DNA of 64,000 nt, from contig NC_017955.1 of NCBI RefSeq assembly GCF_000306785.1, positions 1,116,001 to 1,180,000 of the forward strand, given 5' to 3'. Shown here one piece after another: positions 1-7,036 of the stretch. Below the pieces are notes generated by a model. That model saw nothing but the letters and a program-made list of their open reading frames with translations, was not told the DNA's origin and made no database searches. Made by a program: the position numbers and the translations under genes. The stretch comes from Modestobacter italicus. Its GTDB lineage: Bacteria; Actinomycetota; Actinomycetes; Mycobacteriales; Geodermatophilaceae. Positions within the stretch are counted from its first letter, which is position 1, and each line of letters opens with the position of its first letter.

Positions 1-989
1 ATGCCGCGCCCGAGCGAGGGGTTGGTGCAGGCCCAGGAGTCGGCCACGGCGACCAGCCCGGTGACGACCGGGACGCCGTCGACCACCGCCCGGGTGTACC
101 GGTCGAGCACGCCGGACATCGGCAGCACGCGGGTGATCGGCTCGCCGTCCAGCCAGTGGGCGTGCCGCGGGCAGGCGGCCACCACCGCCGTCCACACGTC
201 CTCGTGCCGCAGCTCCTTCAGCGGCCGGTCGTGGGAGTCGACGACCACCGTGACCGACCAGGTGCCGCGGTCGGCCGGCAGCGTGAGCAGGGAGAACGTC
301 CCGACATGGGTCTGCATGCTCGCCCGGACCTGGGGCAGCCCGCCGTCCCGGGAGCGGAAGAAGCGGGTGTAGTAGCCGAACCCGGAGTCCGTGACCTCCT
401 CGTACGGCGGCCGGTCCCCGGCGTCGTGCAGCCAGTCCGGCAGCGGGGACCGGCGGCCGGTCGCGTCGACGACGAGGTCCGCGGGCACCTCCCGGCCCCC
501 GGTCGTGCGCACGGCGGTCACGAGCGCGGCACCGTCGACCCGGCGGGTGACCAGGCCGTCGACCGCGGTCCCGCGCTGCACCTGCAGCCGCGGCTCGTCG
601 GCGGCCACCCGGGCGACCACCTGCTCGAGCGTCGTCCGGCGGGCGGTCACGGTGGTGAACCGGTCGTCGTCCGGGCGCCGCTCCTGGACGCCGGCGGTCG
701 GCGGCGCGCTGCGGAGCGGGTCGAACCGCAGGGCCCCGGTGGCCAGCAGGGCGTCCCGGACGTCGGGCAGCTCCGCGTCGAGCAGCCGGGCCCACCGGGG
801 TTGCAGGTAGTGCGCCTGGTGGAACTGCGCCACCCCGGGCCGCCGCCAGTCCTCCCACGCGTCGTCGGTGGAGTCCGGGACCGGTGCGTCGTCCCGCTCG
901 AGCACCGTCACCTCGTGCCCGTCCCGGGCCAGGACCAGGGAGGTCGCGAGACCGCACACGCCACCACCGAGCACCACGATCGCAGCCAT
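1..989 (-). CDS. FAD-dependent oxidoreductase/monooxygenase-like protein (3' end outside window)
   Basis: This leftward gene runs off the left edge, so only about the first 329 residues are visible. It starts MAAIVVLGGGVCGLATS, a Rossmann beta-alpha-beta FAD-binding fold with a glycine-rich turn, followed by an acidic residue in VTVLERDD that would bind the FAD ribose. Near residues 170-175 there is VVDATGRRS, the DATGRRS-type motif of class A flavoprotein monooxygenases and geranylgeranyl-reductase-like proteins. The substrate cannot be told. The ATG at 989-987 begins directly at the flavin fold, which supports this start. The next gene upstream is read in the same direction 32 bp away. The missing C-terminus leaves the exact subfamily open. 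Confidence 0.8.
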   Translation of the reverse strand, partial: MAAIVVLGGGVCGLATSLVLARDGHEVTVLERDDAPVPDSTDDAWEDWRRPGVAQFHQAHYLQPRWARLLDAELPDVRDALLATGALRFDPLRSAPPTAGVQERRPDDDRFTTVTARRTTLEQVVARVAADEPRLQVQRGTAVDGLVTRRVDGAALVTAVRTTGGREVPADLVVDATGRRSPLPDWLHDAGDRPPYEEVTDSGFGYYTRFFRSRDGGLPQVRASMQTHVGTFSLLTLPADRGTWSVTVVVDSHDRPLKELRHEDVWTAVVAACPRHAHWLDGEPITRVLPMSGVLDRYTRAVVDGVPVVTGLVAVADSWACTNPSLGRG

Positions 990-1021
990 GCCGTCCTCCG
1001 TCCGTGGAGGCGGCGTCGGGG

Positions 1022-1408
1022 TCAGCTCGTCGACCCACCCGGGGGGAGGGGGCCGAAGAAGCCGATGATCCGGCGCAGCACTCCGTCGCCGTCCAGTTCC
1101 CCGAAGTCCGTGCCCTCCAGCGCCACCGAGCCGTCCGGCGCCCGCAGCTGCCAGCCGAACCGCAGCCAGCCGTCGTGCTCGTCGACGCCGCTGACCACCT
1201 CGAGGCGGGCGCCCGGCTGCTCCGCCTGGAACCCGCCGATGTGGTCGGCCAGCCCGTCCCGTCCGGTCACCTGCCCCAGCGGGTCGCAGTAGACGCCGTC
1301 CACCGCCCAGCACTGCTCCAGCAGCGCCCGGCGGGCCGCCGGGTCCGGCTCCAGCCAGGCCCGGGCGTAGCCGTCGACGGCGGCGTGCCCGGCGGTGGTG
1401 GTGGTCAC
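1022..1408 (-). CDS. SnoaL/NTF2-like small protein
   Basis: A 128-residue protein with the cone-shaped NTF2/SnoaL-like pattern: an N-terminal helix pair with WLEPDPAARRALLEQCW, then DGVYCDPLGQVTGRDGLADHI and C-terminal strands ending in RRIIGFFGPLP. Such proteins are ligand-binding or small isomerase/hydrolase-type enzymes, and no specific substrate can be named. The GTG start lies 7 nt after a TAGCTT box (1421-1416), so the message is probably leaderless. The gene sits just upstream of the flavoprotein at 989, in the same direction, and could be co-transcribed with it. Confidence 0.75.
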   Translation of the reverse strand: MTTTTAGHAAVDGYARAWLEPDPAARRALLEQCWAVDGVYCDPLGQVTGRDGLADHIGGFQAEQPGARLEVVSGVDEHDGWLRFGWQLRAPDGSVALEGTDFGELDGDGVLRRIIGFFGPLPPGGSTS

Positions 1409-1505
1409 CCGGCGGAAGCTACTCGCGGCGCGCCGCGGGAGGCGCGGTGCGCCAGGTGGGTCACCGGACCGCCCGCCGGACGTCGGCGCGCGCCGTGACG
1501 CAGGG

Positions 1506-1802
1506 TCAGGAGGCGGGGTAGAGGGCGTCCACCCGCCGGGCGAGGTCGAGATCGAGCTCGGTCAGCCCGCCCTCGGAGTGCGAGACGGTGGCGACCCGCA
1601 CCTTCCTCCACCGCAGGTCCATGTCCGGGTGGTGGTCCATGAGCTCGGCGGCGTCGGCGATCACGCTGATCGCCTCGACCGCGGCCCGGAAGCTGGGCAG
1701 CTCGAGGGTGCGTTCGATCCCGTCGGCACCGCCGGACCACAGCGGGAGGTCGCGCAGTGCAGCGGCGACGTCGTCGGGGGACAGGCGCGGAGGACGCGGC
1801 AT
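1506..1802 (-). CDS. 4a-hydroxytetrahydrobiopterin dehydratase (PCD/DCoH family)
   Basis: A 98-residue protein, the normal length of pterin-4a-carbinolamine dehydratases. The family signature is visible: AELMDHHPDMDLRWRKVRV carries the paired catalytic histidines (DHHPD) and the following aromatic, and VSHSEGGLTELD carries the third histidine and the terminal Asp. In bacteria such proteins dehydrate 4a-hydroxytetrahydropterin after aromatic amino acid hydroxylation, but many actinobacterial copies have no hydroxylase nearby and their substrate is unclear. None is seen here. A CATGAT box ends 6 nt before the ATG, so translation may be leaderless. Confidence 0.88.
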   Translation of the reverse strand: MPRPPRLSPDDVAAALRDLPLWSGGADGIERTLELPSFRAAVEAISVIADAAELMDHHPDMDLRWRKVRVATVSHSEGGLTELDLDLARRVDALYPAS

Positions 1803-1827
1803 GCGTCGATCATGCCCGCTGGAGCGG

Positions 1828-1879
1828 CCTCGTCCCAGGGGCCCGCGGCGTGCGGAGCGCGTCGTGGGGTGGGACGAGG
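1828..1879. terminator. possible terminator behind cysH
   Basis: Inverted repeat CCTCGTCCCA (1828-1837) and TGGGACGAGG (1870-1879) with a 32-nt loop, located just downstream of the cysH stop codon. The loop is long and there is no clear U-run on the minus strand, so it is only a candidate end for the sulfur operon. Confidence 0.3.
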
Positions 1880-1886
1880 TCCTTCG

Positions 1887-2600
1887 TCAGGTGTGCAGCC
1901 CGCACTCCACCTTGTTCTTGCCGGCCCAGCGGCCGGCGCGCGGGTCCTCGCCGGGGGCGACCGGGCGGGTGCAGGGCTCGCAGCCGATGGAGGCGTAGCC
2001 GATCTCCTGCAGCGGGTTGACCGGCACCTGGTGCTCGGCTATGTAGGCGTCGACGTCGTCCTGGGTCCAGGCGGCGAGCGGGTTGACCTTCACCATGCCG
2101 CGCTTGGCGTCCCAGTCGACCAGCAACGTGCCGGCCCGGCTGGCCGCCTCGTCGCGGCGGACGCCGGAACCCCACGCGCTGTAGCCGGCCAGCGCCGCGG
2201 CCAGCGGCTGCACCTTGCGCAGCGCGCAGCACAGGTCGGGGTCGCGCTCGTGCAGCGCCGGCCCGTGCTCGGCGTCCTGCTCGGCGACGGTGCGCGCCGG
2301 CAGGATGTTGTGCAGCGTGATCGGCAGGGCGCTGGTGATCCAGTCGCGGGTGCCGATCGTCTCGGCGAAGTGGTAGCCGGTGTCCAGGAACACGACGTTG
2401 ACGCCGGGGACGGCTCGGCCGGCCAGGTGCGCGAGCAGCCCGTCGGCCATGCTCGAGGTGATCGCGAACGCCTCGCCGAAGGTGTCCCCGGCCCAGGTCA
2501 GCACGGCCAGCGCCTGCTCGACCGGGTCGGCGATGCCGCCGAAGCGCGCATCGGCCTCCGCGGCGAGCTCGGGCGTCGGTCGGACGACGGCAGCGGTCAC
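1887..2600 (-). CDS. cysH: adenylyl-sulfate (APS) reductase CysH
   Basis: A 237-residue reductase of the PAPS/APS reductase family, which reduces activated sulfate to sulfite with thioredoxin. The C-terminal KNKVECGLHT holds the catalytic Cys of the ECGLH motif. The two cysteine pairs DLCCALRK and GCEPCTRPV are the 4Fe-4S ligands that mark the APS-using type. The start is the GTG at 2600, which overlaps the stop of the small zinc-ribbon gene as GTGA; upstream in-frame sequence has no family similarity. It is the last gene of the sirA unit and supplies sulfite to SirA. Expression is probably controlled by the leader peptide at 4534-4620 and perhaps the nearby Rrf2 regulator. Confidence 0.95.
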   Translation of the reverse strand: MTAAVVRPTPELAAEADARFGGIADPVEQALAVLTWAGDTFGEAFAITSSMADGLLAHLAGRAVPGVNVVFLDTGYHFAETIGTRDWITSALPITLHNILPARTVAEQDAEHGPALHERDPDLCCALRKVQPLAAALAGYSAWGSGVRRDEAASRAGTLLVDWDAKRGMVKVNPLAAWTQDDVDAYIAEHQVPVNPLQEIGYASIGCEPCTRPVAPGEDPRAGRWAGKNKVECGLHT

Positions 2601-2761
2601 GCTCGTTCCACCCCTGTTCCGGTCAGCTGGACGACGAAGGTGCGCAGGCAGGCACCGCAGTGCCAGCCCTCGCCCTCGGGGACGAGGTCCTCCTCGCCGC
2701 AGTACGGGCAGTGGAACACCGGGAGCTGGCGGCGCCTTCCCGCGGACGGCGCCTCGCTCAC
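2597..2761 (-). CDS. 54-residue zinc-ribbon protein between sirA and cysH
   Basis: A 54-residue protein with two cysteine pairs, FHCPYCGEE and WHCGACLRTF, spaced like a rubredoxin/zinc-ribbon knuckle, and a short acidic stretch between them. Its GTG overlaps the sirA stop (GTGA at 2761-2758) and its own stop overlaps the cysH GTG (GTGA at 2600-2597), so all three genes are translationally coupled. Similar tiny genes occur between sirA and cysH in other actinomycetes. The role is unknown; an electron-transfer or metal-delivery helper for sulfate/sulfite reduction is a reasonable guess. Confidence 0.8.
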   Translation of the reverse strand: MSEAPSAGRRRQLPVFHCPYCGEEDLVPEGEGWHCGACLRTFVVQLTGTGVERA

Positions 2762-4437
2762 AGCAGCCACGCCTCCTCGGCCCGCGCGACGTACTGGGCG
2801 AACCGCTCACCGGGCTCGCGGCGCTCCTGGTAGCCGCGGAGCACCCGCTCGCAGTAGTCCGCCGTCTCGTCCTTGGTGATCTTGTGACCGCGGAACTTGC
2901 GGCCGAAGGAGGCCTCGACGCCCAGGTGGCCGCCCAGGTGCACCTGGAAGCCCTCGACGCTCTCGCCCTCGGCGTTGCGGACGATCATGCCCTTGAAGCC
3001 GATGTCCGCGGTCTGGAAGCGGGCGCAGCTGTTCGGGCAGCCGTTGACGTTGATGCCGATCGGCTCGTCGAAGTCCGGCAGCCGCTTCTCCAGCTCGGCG
3101 TACAGGTCCTGGGCGTGCTGCTTGGTCTCGACGATCGCCAGCTTGCAGAACTCCAGGCCGGTGCAGGCCATCGTGCCCCGGCGGAAGGCGCTGGGGCGCA
3201 CCAGCAGGTCGTGCTCGGCCAGTGCGTCCACCAGCTCCTCGACCCGCTCGTCCGGGACGTCGAGGACCACCAGCTTCTGCTGCGTCGTCGTCCGGATCCG
3301 GCCGCCCTGCGTGCCGAACTCCTCGGCCAGGTCGGCGATGCGGGTGAGCAGCGTGCCGCTGAGCCGGCCGGTGCGCAGTGCGAAGCCCAGCGCGTTCCCG
3401 CCGTCCTTCTGCCTGCTGACGCCGACGTGGTCGCGCTCCTCGTGCTTCGGCGGGGCGGCGGCCGGGCCGTCGGGGAGCTGCTCGTGCAGGTACTCGTCCT
3501 GCAGCACCTGGCGGAACTTCTCCGGGCCCCAGTCGGCCATCAGGAACTTGATCCGGGCGTGGTTCCGCGACCGCCGGTAGCCGTAGTCGCGGAAGATCGA
3601 CGTGCACGCCGCCCACACGTCCGACACCTGGTCGGGGCGGACGAACACACCGATCCGCTGGGCGAACATCGGGTTGGTCGACAGGCCGCCGCCGACCCAC
3701 AGGTCGTAGCCGGCCTCGCCGGCCTCGTTGACCACCCCGTTGAAGGAGACGTCGTCGATCTCCGGCTCGGTGCAGCGGTCGACGCAGCCGCTCATCGACG
3801 TCTTCCACTTGCGCGGGAGGTTGCTGAACGCCGGGTCGCCGAGGTACTTGTCCACCGTCTCCCGCAGGACCCCGGTCGCGTCGATGACCTCGTCCTCGAG
3901 CACCCCGGCCAGCGGGCAGTTGAGCATGACGCGGGGGACGTCGCCGCAGGCCTCGGTGGTGGACAGGCCGACCGCCTCCAGCCGGCGCCAGATCTCGGGC
4001 ACGTCCTCGATCCGGATCCAGTGCAGCTGCACGTTCTGCCGGTCGGTGACGTCGGCGACGTCCCGGCCGAACTCGGTGCTGATGCCGCCGATGACCTTCA
4101 GCTGCTCGGTGCTCAGCTGCCCGCCGTCGATGCGGACCCGGAGCATGAAGTACGAGTCCTCGAGCTCCTCGGGCTCCAGCACGGCGGTCTTGCCGCCGGG
4201 GATGCCCTGCGCCCGCTGGGTGTAGAGGCCCATCCAGCGCATCCGCCCGCGCAGGTCGCCGGGGTCGATGCCGTCGAAGCCGGTGTGCGCGTAGATGTCC
4301 AGGATCCGCTGGCGCACGTCGAGCCCGTCGGAGTCCTTCTTCATCCGCTCGTTCGGGTTCAGCGGCTCGCGGTAGCCGAGCGCCCACTGTCCCTGGCCGC
4401 GCTGCGGCCGGTTGCTGGTGCGGGTGGGGGTGGACAC
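2758..4437 (-). CDS. sirA: ferredoxin-dependent sulfite reductase SirA
   Basis: A 559-residue siroheme/4Fe-4S reductase that converts sulfite to sulfide in the cytoplasm. The cluster-siroheme ligands are seen as CTGLEFCKL (C-x5-C, about residues 425-431) and NGCPNSCARF (C-x3-C, about 465-470). Nitrite/sulfite reductase ferredoxin-like half domains occur twice, around residues 60-130 and 340-400. Nitrite reductases of the same family look alike, but the cysH partner argues for sulfite. The GTG start at 4437 is preceded by GGAG about 10 nt upstream. A hairpin at 4462-4476 and a leader peptide lie upstream. It is orthologous in context to M. tuberculosis Rv2391-Rv2392. Confidence 0.93.
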   Translation of the reverse strand: MSTPTRTSNRPQRGQGQWALGYREPLNPNERMKKDSDGLDVRQRILDIYAHTGFDGIDPGDLRGRMRWMGLYTQRAQGIPGGKTAVLEPEELEDSYFMLRVRIDGGQLSTEQLKVIGGISTEFGRDVADVTDRQNVQLHWIRIEDVPEIWRRLEAVGLSTTEACGDVPRVMLNCPLAGVLEDEVIDATGVLRETVDKYLGDPAFSNLPRKWKTSMSGCVDRCTEPEIDDVSFNGVVNEAGEAGYDLWVGGGLSTNPMFAQRIGVFVRPDQVSDVWAACTSIFRDYGYRRSRNHARIKFLMADWGPEKFRQVLQDEYLHEQLPDGPAAAPPKHEERDHVGVSRQKDGGNALGFALRTGRLSGTLLTRIADLAEEFGTQGGRIRTTTQQKLVVLDVPDERVEELVDALAEHDLLVRPSAFRRGTMACTGLEFCKLAIVETKQHAQDLYAELEKRLPDFDEPIGINVNGCPNSCARFQTADIGFKGMIVRNAEGESVEGFQVHLGGHLGVEASFGRKFRGHKITKDETADYCERVLRGYQERREPGERFAQYVARAEEAWLL

Positions 4438-4461
4438 GTCAGGGGATCTCCATCTGCGCCG

Positions 4462-4476
4462 GCACGCCGAGCGTGC
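4462..4476 (-). promoter_or_regulatory. hairpin between leader peptide and sirA
   Basis: GCACGC-TCG-GCGTGC forms a perfect 6-bp stem with a 3-nt loop, lying about 25 nt before the sirA GTG and 57 nt after the leader-peptide stop. It is positioned to act in attenuation or in masking of the sirA ribosome binding site when ribosomes stall or do not stall on the leader's cysteine codons. The mechanism is inferred. Confidence 0.4.
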
Positions 4477-4533
4477 GCGACGCGGCCGGGTGCGGGGGAG
4501 CAGCTCTGGGAGGCTGCGCGAGCGGTGCCGGGG

Positions 4534-4620
4534 TCAGCGCGGGGCGCGACACGCGGCGCTGGAGACGCGCGCCAGGTCGACGTGCAGGCGCGCCACGAGG
4601 AGAGCGCCGCAGTCAGTCAC
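4534..4620 (-). CDS. 28-residue sulfur-operon leader peptide
   Basis: Short ORF translating to MTDCGALLVARLHVDLARV followed by SSAACRAPR, with Cys codons at positions 4 and 24. The RLHVDLARVSSAACR core matches the putative leader peptides found upstream of cysteine and sulfur assimilation genes in actinomycetes, in which HVDLxRV and a late Cys are conserved. The GTG start lies 6 nt after a GACCAT box (4632-4627), so the transcript probably begins at the start codon. It ends 96 nt before sirA with a hairpin in between. The inferred role is to sense Cys-tRNA supply and to attenuate sirA-cysH. Confidence 0.75.
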   Translation of the reverse strand: MTDCGALLVARLHVDLARVSSAACRAPR

Positions 4621-4658
4621 GACTCGATGGTCCCACACCCGGGACCGCCGGCTCGGGC

Positions 4659-5141
4659 TCAGTCCTGCTCGGCGGTGCTGAACGACCGCCAGGCGCTCTC
4701 CAGCTCGATCATCTCCGCGACCTGCGGCGGCATCGTGCCGGCCACGACGTCGGCGAGCGTGACGTTCTCCAGCACCCGCCGGTAGGCCTCGCGGGCGGCG
4801 ACCCACACGTGCGCCAGCGGCGCGGCGGCGCCCGGGTACTCGACGTCCTCGGGTCGCTGGCCGTGCACCTCGGCGAGGAAGCCCTGCTCGACCCGCATGA
4901 CCCGGGCGATGGACACCTCCGAGGCGGGGAGCGCCAGCCGGTACCCGCCCTCCCGGCCGCGCTGGCTGGTGACCAGCCGGGCGTGCTGCAGGTCGCCGAG
5001 GATCGCCTGCAGGAAGCGGGCCGGGATCCCCTGCGCCTGCGCGATCCGGTCGGAGGTGAGGGACTCGGGGGCGACGGCGGCCAGCTCGACGGCCGCCCGT
5101 ACCGCGTAGTCGACCCGGGCTGAGATGCGCACGGAGGCCAT
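4659..5141 (-). CDS. Rrf2-family transcriptional regulator
   Basis: A 160-residue protein with the Rrf2 winged helix at residues 5-75 (RISARVDYAVRAAVELA, then the recognition helix and the wing at SQRGREGGYRLALP). It has no cysteine at all, so it lacks the three Cys ligands of IscR/NsrR-type iron-sulfur sensors and is closer in kind to cluster-free members such as CymR, which controls cysteine metabolism. It lies directly upstream of the sulfur leader peptide and sirA in the same direction. A function in sulfur regulation is inferred from this. Its ATG is 26 bp from the divergent NUDIX gene, so one short region serves both promoters. Confidence 0.88.
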   Translation of the reverse strand: MASVRISARVDYAVRAAVELAAVAPESLTSDRIAQAQGIPARFLQAILGDLQHARLVTSQRGREGGYRLALPASEVSIARVMRVEQGFLAEVHGQRPEDVEYPGAAAPLAHVWVAAREAYRRVLENVTLADVVAGTMPPQVAEMIELESAWRSFSTAEQD

Positions 5142-5167
5142 CCTGCCGTGTCTGCCAGGCTGGACCC

Positions 5168-5914
5168 GTGTTCCAGTTGAGGTTCACCACGTTGGTGGAG
5201 GCCCCGCTCACCGTGGCGTTCGACGTCGCGAGGTCCCTCGGCCGCCCCTGGGGGCACCCGCTGGAGGAGGTCGTCTCCGAGCGGCCGTGGCGGGACGTCT
5301 ACCGGGCGGCGCCCGGCAGCGGCTGGCGGACGCTGGTGCACACCCGGCACTTCTCCGCGACTGGCGACGGCACGCGCGTGGAGGAGCAGCTCGACGTCGA
5401 CACCGGTCTCGGGCCCGCCGACCGGCTGCTCCGGCGCCGGGTGGAGCGGGCCATGCAGGCGCACCTGGACGCGTTCGCCGCCGCGGCCGCCCGCCGGGCC
5501 CTGGAGGTGACCCAGGTGGTCGGCGCGGCGCTGGTCGACGACCGGCGCCGGGTGCTCGTCGCCCAGCGCGGGTCCGGTCCGCTCGCCGGGCTGTGGGAGT
5601 TCCCCGGCGGCAAGGTCGAGCGGGGGGAGTCCGACCTCACCGCGCTGGTCCGGGAGTGCACCGAGGAGCTCGGCGTCCGCGTGCAGCCGCAGGGCTTCCT
5701 CGGCGAGGTGCCGCTGGACGGCGTCGTCGCCGGCGGGCCCCCGGGCGCCTCGACCCTGCGGGTGTGGGCCGGCCGGATCGTGGCGGGGGAGCTGGTGGCG
5801 CACGAGCACACCGAGCTGCGCTGGCTGGCCGCCGACGAGCTCGAGGACCTGGCCTGGATCGCCGCCGACCGCCCCCTCCTCCCCGCCGTCCGCACCCTCC
5901 TCACCCACCCCTGA
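5168..5914 (+). CDS. SRPBCC-like domain fused to a NUDIX (MutT-like) hydrolase
   Basis: A 248-residue two-domain protein. Residues 1-105 look like an SRPBCC/START-type ligand-binding fold (FQLRFTTLVEAPLTVAFDVA, a long basic C-terminal helix). Residues 113-245 are a NUDIX hydrolase, with a complete Nudix box from G148 to G169 including E154, R162, E163, E166 and E167. The C-terminal half resembles MutT-type 8-oxo-dGTP pyrophosphatases (QRGSGPLAGLWEFPGGK), so nucleotide pool cleaning is likely. The GTG start is 6 nt downstream of a CAGGCT box (5156-5161), suggesting a leaderless message. The fusion is uncommon; I found no stop or frameshift between the domains. Confidence 0.88.
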   Translation: MFQLRFTTLVEAPLTVAFDVARSLGRPWGHPLEEVVSERPWRDVYRAAPGSGWRTLVHTRHFSATGDGTRVEEQLDVDTGLGPADRLLRRRVERAMQAHLDAFAAAAARRALEVTQVVGAALVDDRRRVLVAQRGSGPLAGLWEFPGGKVERGESDLTALVRECTEELGVRVQPQGFLGEVPLDGVVAGGPPGASTLRVWAGRIVAGELVAHEHTELRWLAADELEDLAWIAADRPLLPAVRTLLTHP

Positions 5915-5922
5915 CCCCTCCC

Positions 5923-5993
5923 CGCGCTTTCGCGCGACTACGTCCGCGCGCTTTCGCGCGACTACGTCCGCGCTCTTTCGCGCGACCAAGCAC
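5923..5993. repeat. tandem 24-bp palindrome array, left copy
   Basis: Three units start at exactly 24-bp steps (5923, 5947, 5971). The core is CGCGCTTTCGCGCG (third copy CGCTCTTTCGCGCG), separated by the spacer ACTACGTCCG. Each core can fold as a short stem. The array lies just after the NUDIX gene stop and is the reverse complement of the array at 6966-7027 on the other side of the next gene. Confidence 0.85.
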
Positions 5994-6047
5994 GGGGCTG
6001 TGGACGACGGCCGCACCGGTGTGGCCGGATGGGCGACGCTGCCGTCC

Positions 6048-6947
6048 GTGACGCCGCATCGCCGCTTCCTCGGCGGCCTCTTCCTGGGTTCCCATGCACT
6101 GGCTGAGGGGGCGCTGACCAGACGGCAACTGGAGTCAGGGCTGTACCGCCGGGTGCTGCGCAACGTGTACGCGGATCCGGGACTCCGGCACGACCACCGG
6201 CTGAAGGCCCGAGCGGCTGCTCTGCTGATGCCCGCCGGGGCGGCTCTGGGCGGACGTTCGGCAGCGGCCTGGTTCGGGGCACCCTTCAGCTCGTCCGCCG
6301 ACCCCGTTCTCGTCGTCGTCCCGCAGGAGTGCCGGTGGACCGGTCCCCGAGGGGTGCAGGTCCACCGGACCGACGTCCACCTGCGGGAGACCTGGACCGC
6401 GGACGACGGAGTGCTCCTCACCACGGCTGCTCGCACGGCGTGGGACATCGCGACGCTCGAGCCCACCGCGGCCGCGGTCGCACTGCTCGACGGCATGTTG
6501 CGAGACGGGCGGGAGAACGAGGACGGACTCACCGGATCCGGGCTGGCCACCGAGTTCCTCCGCCGGCGCGGCCAGTGGGGCAGCAGGCGGGCGAGCGCTC
6601 TGCTGCCGCTCGTCGACCACCGGGCGATGAGCCCGCCGGAGTCGCGCGTCCGGTTGGCATGTCACTTCGCCGGCCTGCCGCATCCCGTCCCGCAGTACGA
6701 GGTCGTCCACGAGGGCCTCGTCCTGGCGCAGGTGGACCTCGCGTGGCCCGAGGCGAGGTTGGTCGTCGAGTACGAGGGTGAGTACCACTTCGACGACCTG
6801 CAGATCGCCAAGGACGACGCGCGGTACGCACGCCTGGTCGCCGCGGGCTGGCGCGTCATCCGGCTGAGCTCGATCGACCTGCGAGACCTGGACGCCGTCG
6901 TCGACAGGATCCGGGCCGCGCTCGTCGACGCCGGCGTCCTCGGCTGA
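6048..6947 (+). CDS. AbiEi-like / DUF559-type endonuclease-fold protein
   Basis: About 299 residues from the GTG at 6048, chosen because a GACGCT box ends 7 nt upstream and the family usually starts shortly before the first helix; an in-frame GTG at 6000 would add 16 residues. The N-terminal part (GALTRRQLESGLYRRVLRNVYA) matches the winged-helix domain often annotated as type IV toxin-antitoxin AbiEi antitoxin-like. The C-terminal part (VDLAWPEARLVVEYEGEYHF, then DDARYARLVAAGWRVIRLS) has the D...E-x-E/K layout of Vsr/DUF559 PD-(D/E)XK nuclease folds. Such proteins are abundant in actinobacteria and their function is not established. No toxin gene is adjacent. The gene is bracketed by inverted copies of a 24-bp palindrome array. 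Confidence 0.75.
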   Translation: MTPHRRFLGGLFLGSHALAEGALTRRQLESGLYRRVLRNVYADPGLRHDHRLKARAAALLMPAGAALGGRSAAAWFGAPFSSSADPVLVVVPQECRWTGPRGVQVHRTDVHLRETWTADDGVLLTTAARTAWDIATLEPTAAAVALLDGMLRDGRENEDGLTGSGLATEFLRRRGQWGSRRASALLPLVDHRAMSPPESRVRLACHFAGLPHPVPQYEVVHEGLVLAQVDLAWPEARLVVEYEGEYHFDDLQIAKDDARYARLVAAGWRVIRLSSIDLRDLDAVVDRIRAALVDAGVLG

Positions 6948-6965
6948 CCGGTACGCGTACCTGAT

Positions 6966-7027
6966 CGCGCGAAAGCGCGTGTACGCCGTCGCGCGAAAGC
7001 GCGCGTGCGTGAGCGCGCGAAAGCGCG
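6966..7027. repeat. tandem 24-bp palindrome array, right copy (inverted)
   Basis: Three identical cores CGCGCGAAAGCGCG start at 6966, 6990 and 7014, again exactly 24 bp apart, with different 10-nt spacers. The core is the reverse complement of the one in the 5923-5993 array, so the two arrays form a large inverted repeat around the gene at 6048-6947. It lies between convergent genes and could also work as a terminator. Confidence 0.85.
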
Positions 7028-7036
7028 GGGGAGGGG

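Noticed and set aside
2380..4785. 801-residue open frame on the plus strand across sirA/cysH
   Set aside because: It is a shadow of the minus-strand sulfur genes: low-complexity Ala/Arg/Leu/Val composition, no motifs, while the minus strand has clear SirA and CysH motifs.
6048..6947. type IV toxin-antitoxin pair
   Set aside because: The AbiEi-like N-terminus is present but no AbiEii toxin is adjacent, and the C-terminus looks nuclease-like instead.
5923..7027. possible CRISPR array
   Set aside because: Units are palindromic 14-mers with 10-nt spacers, only two or three per site, and no cas genes are near; this is not a repeat-spacer structure.
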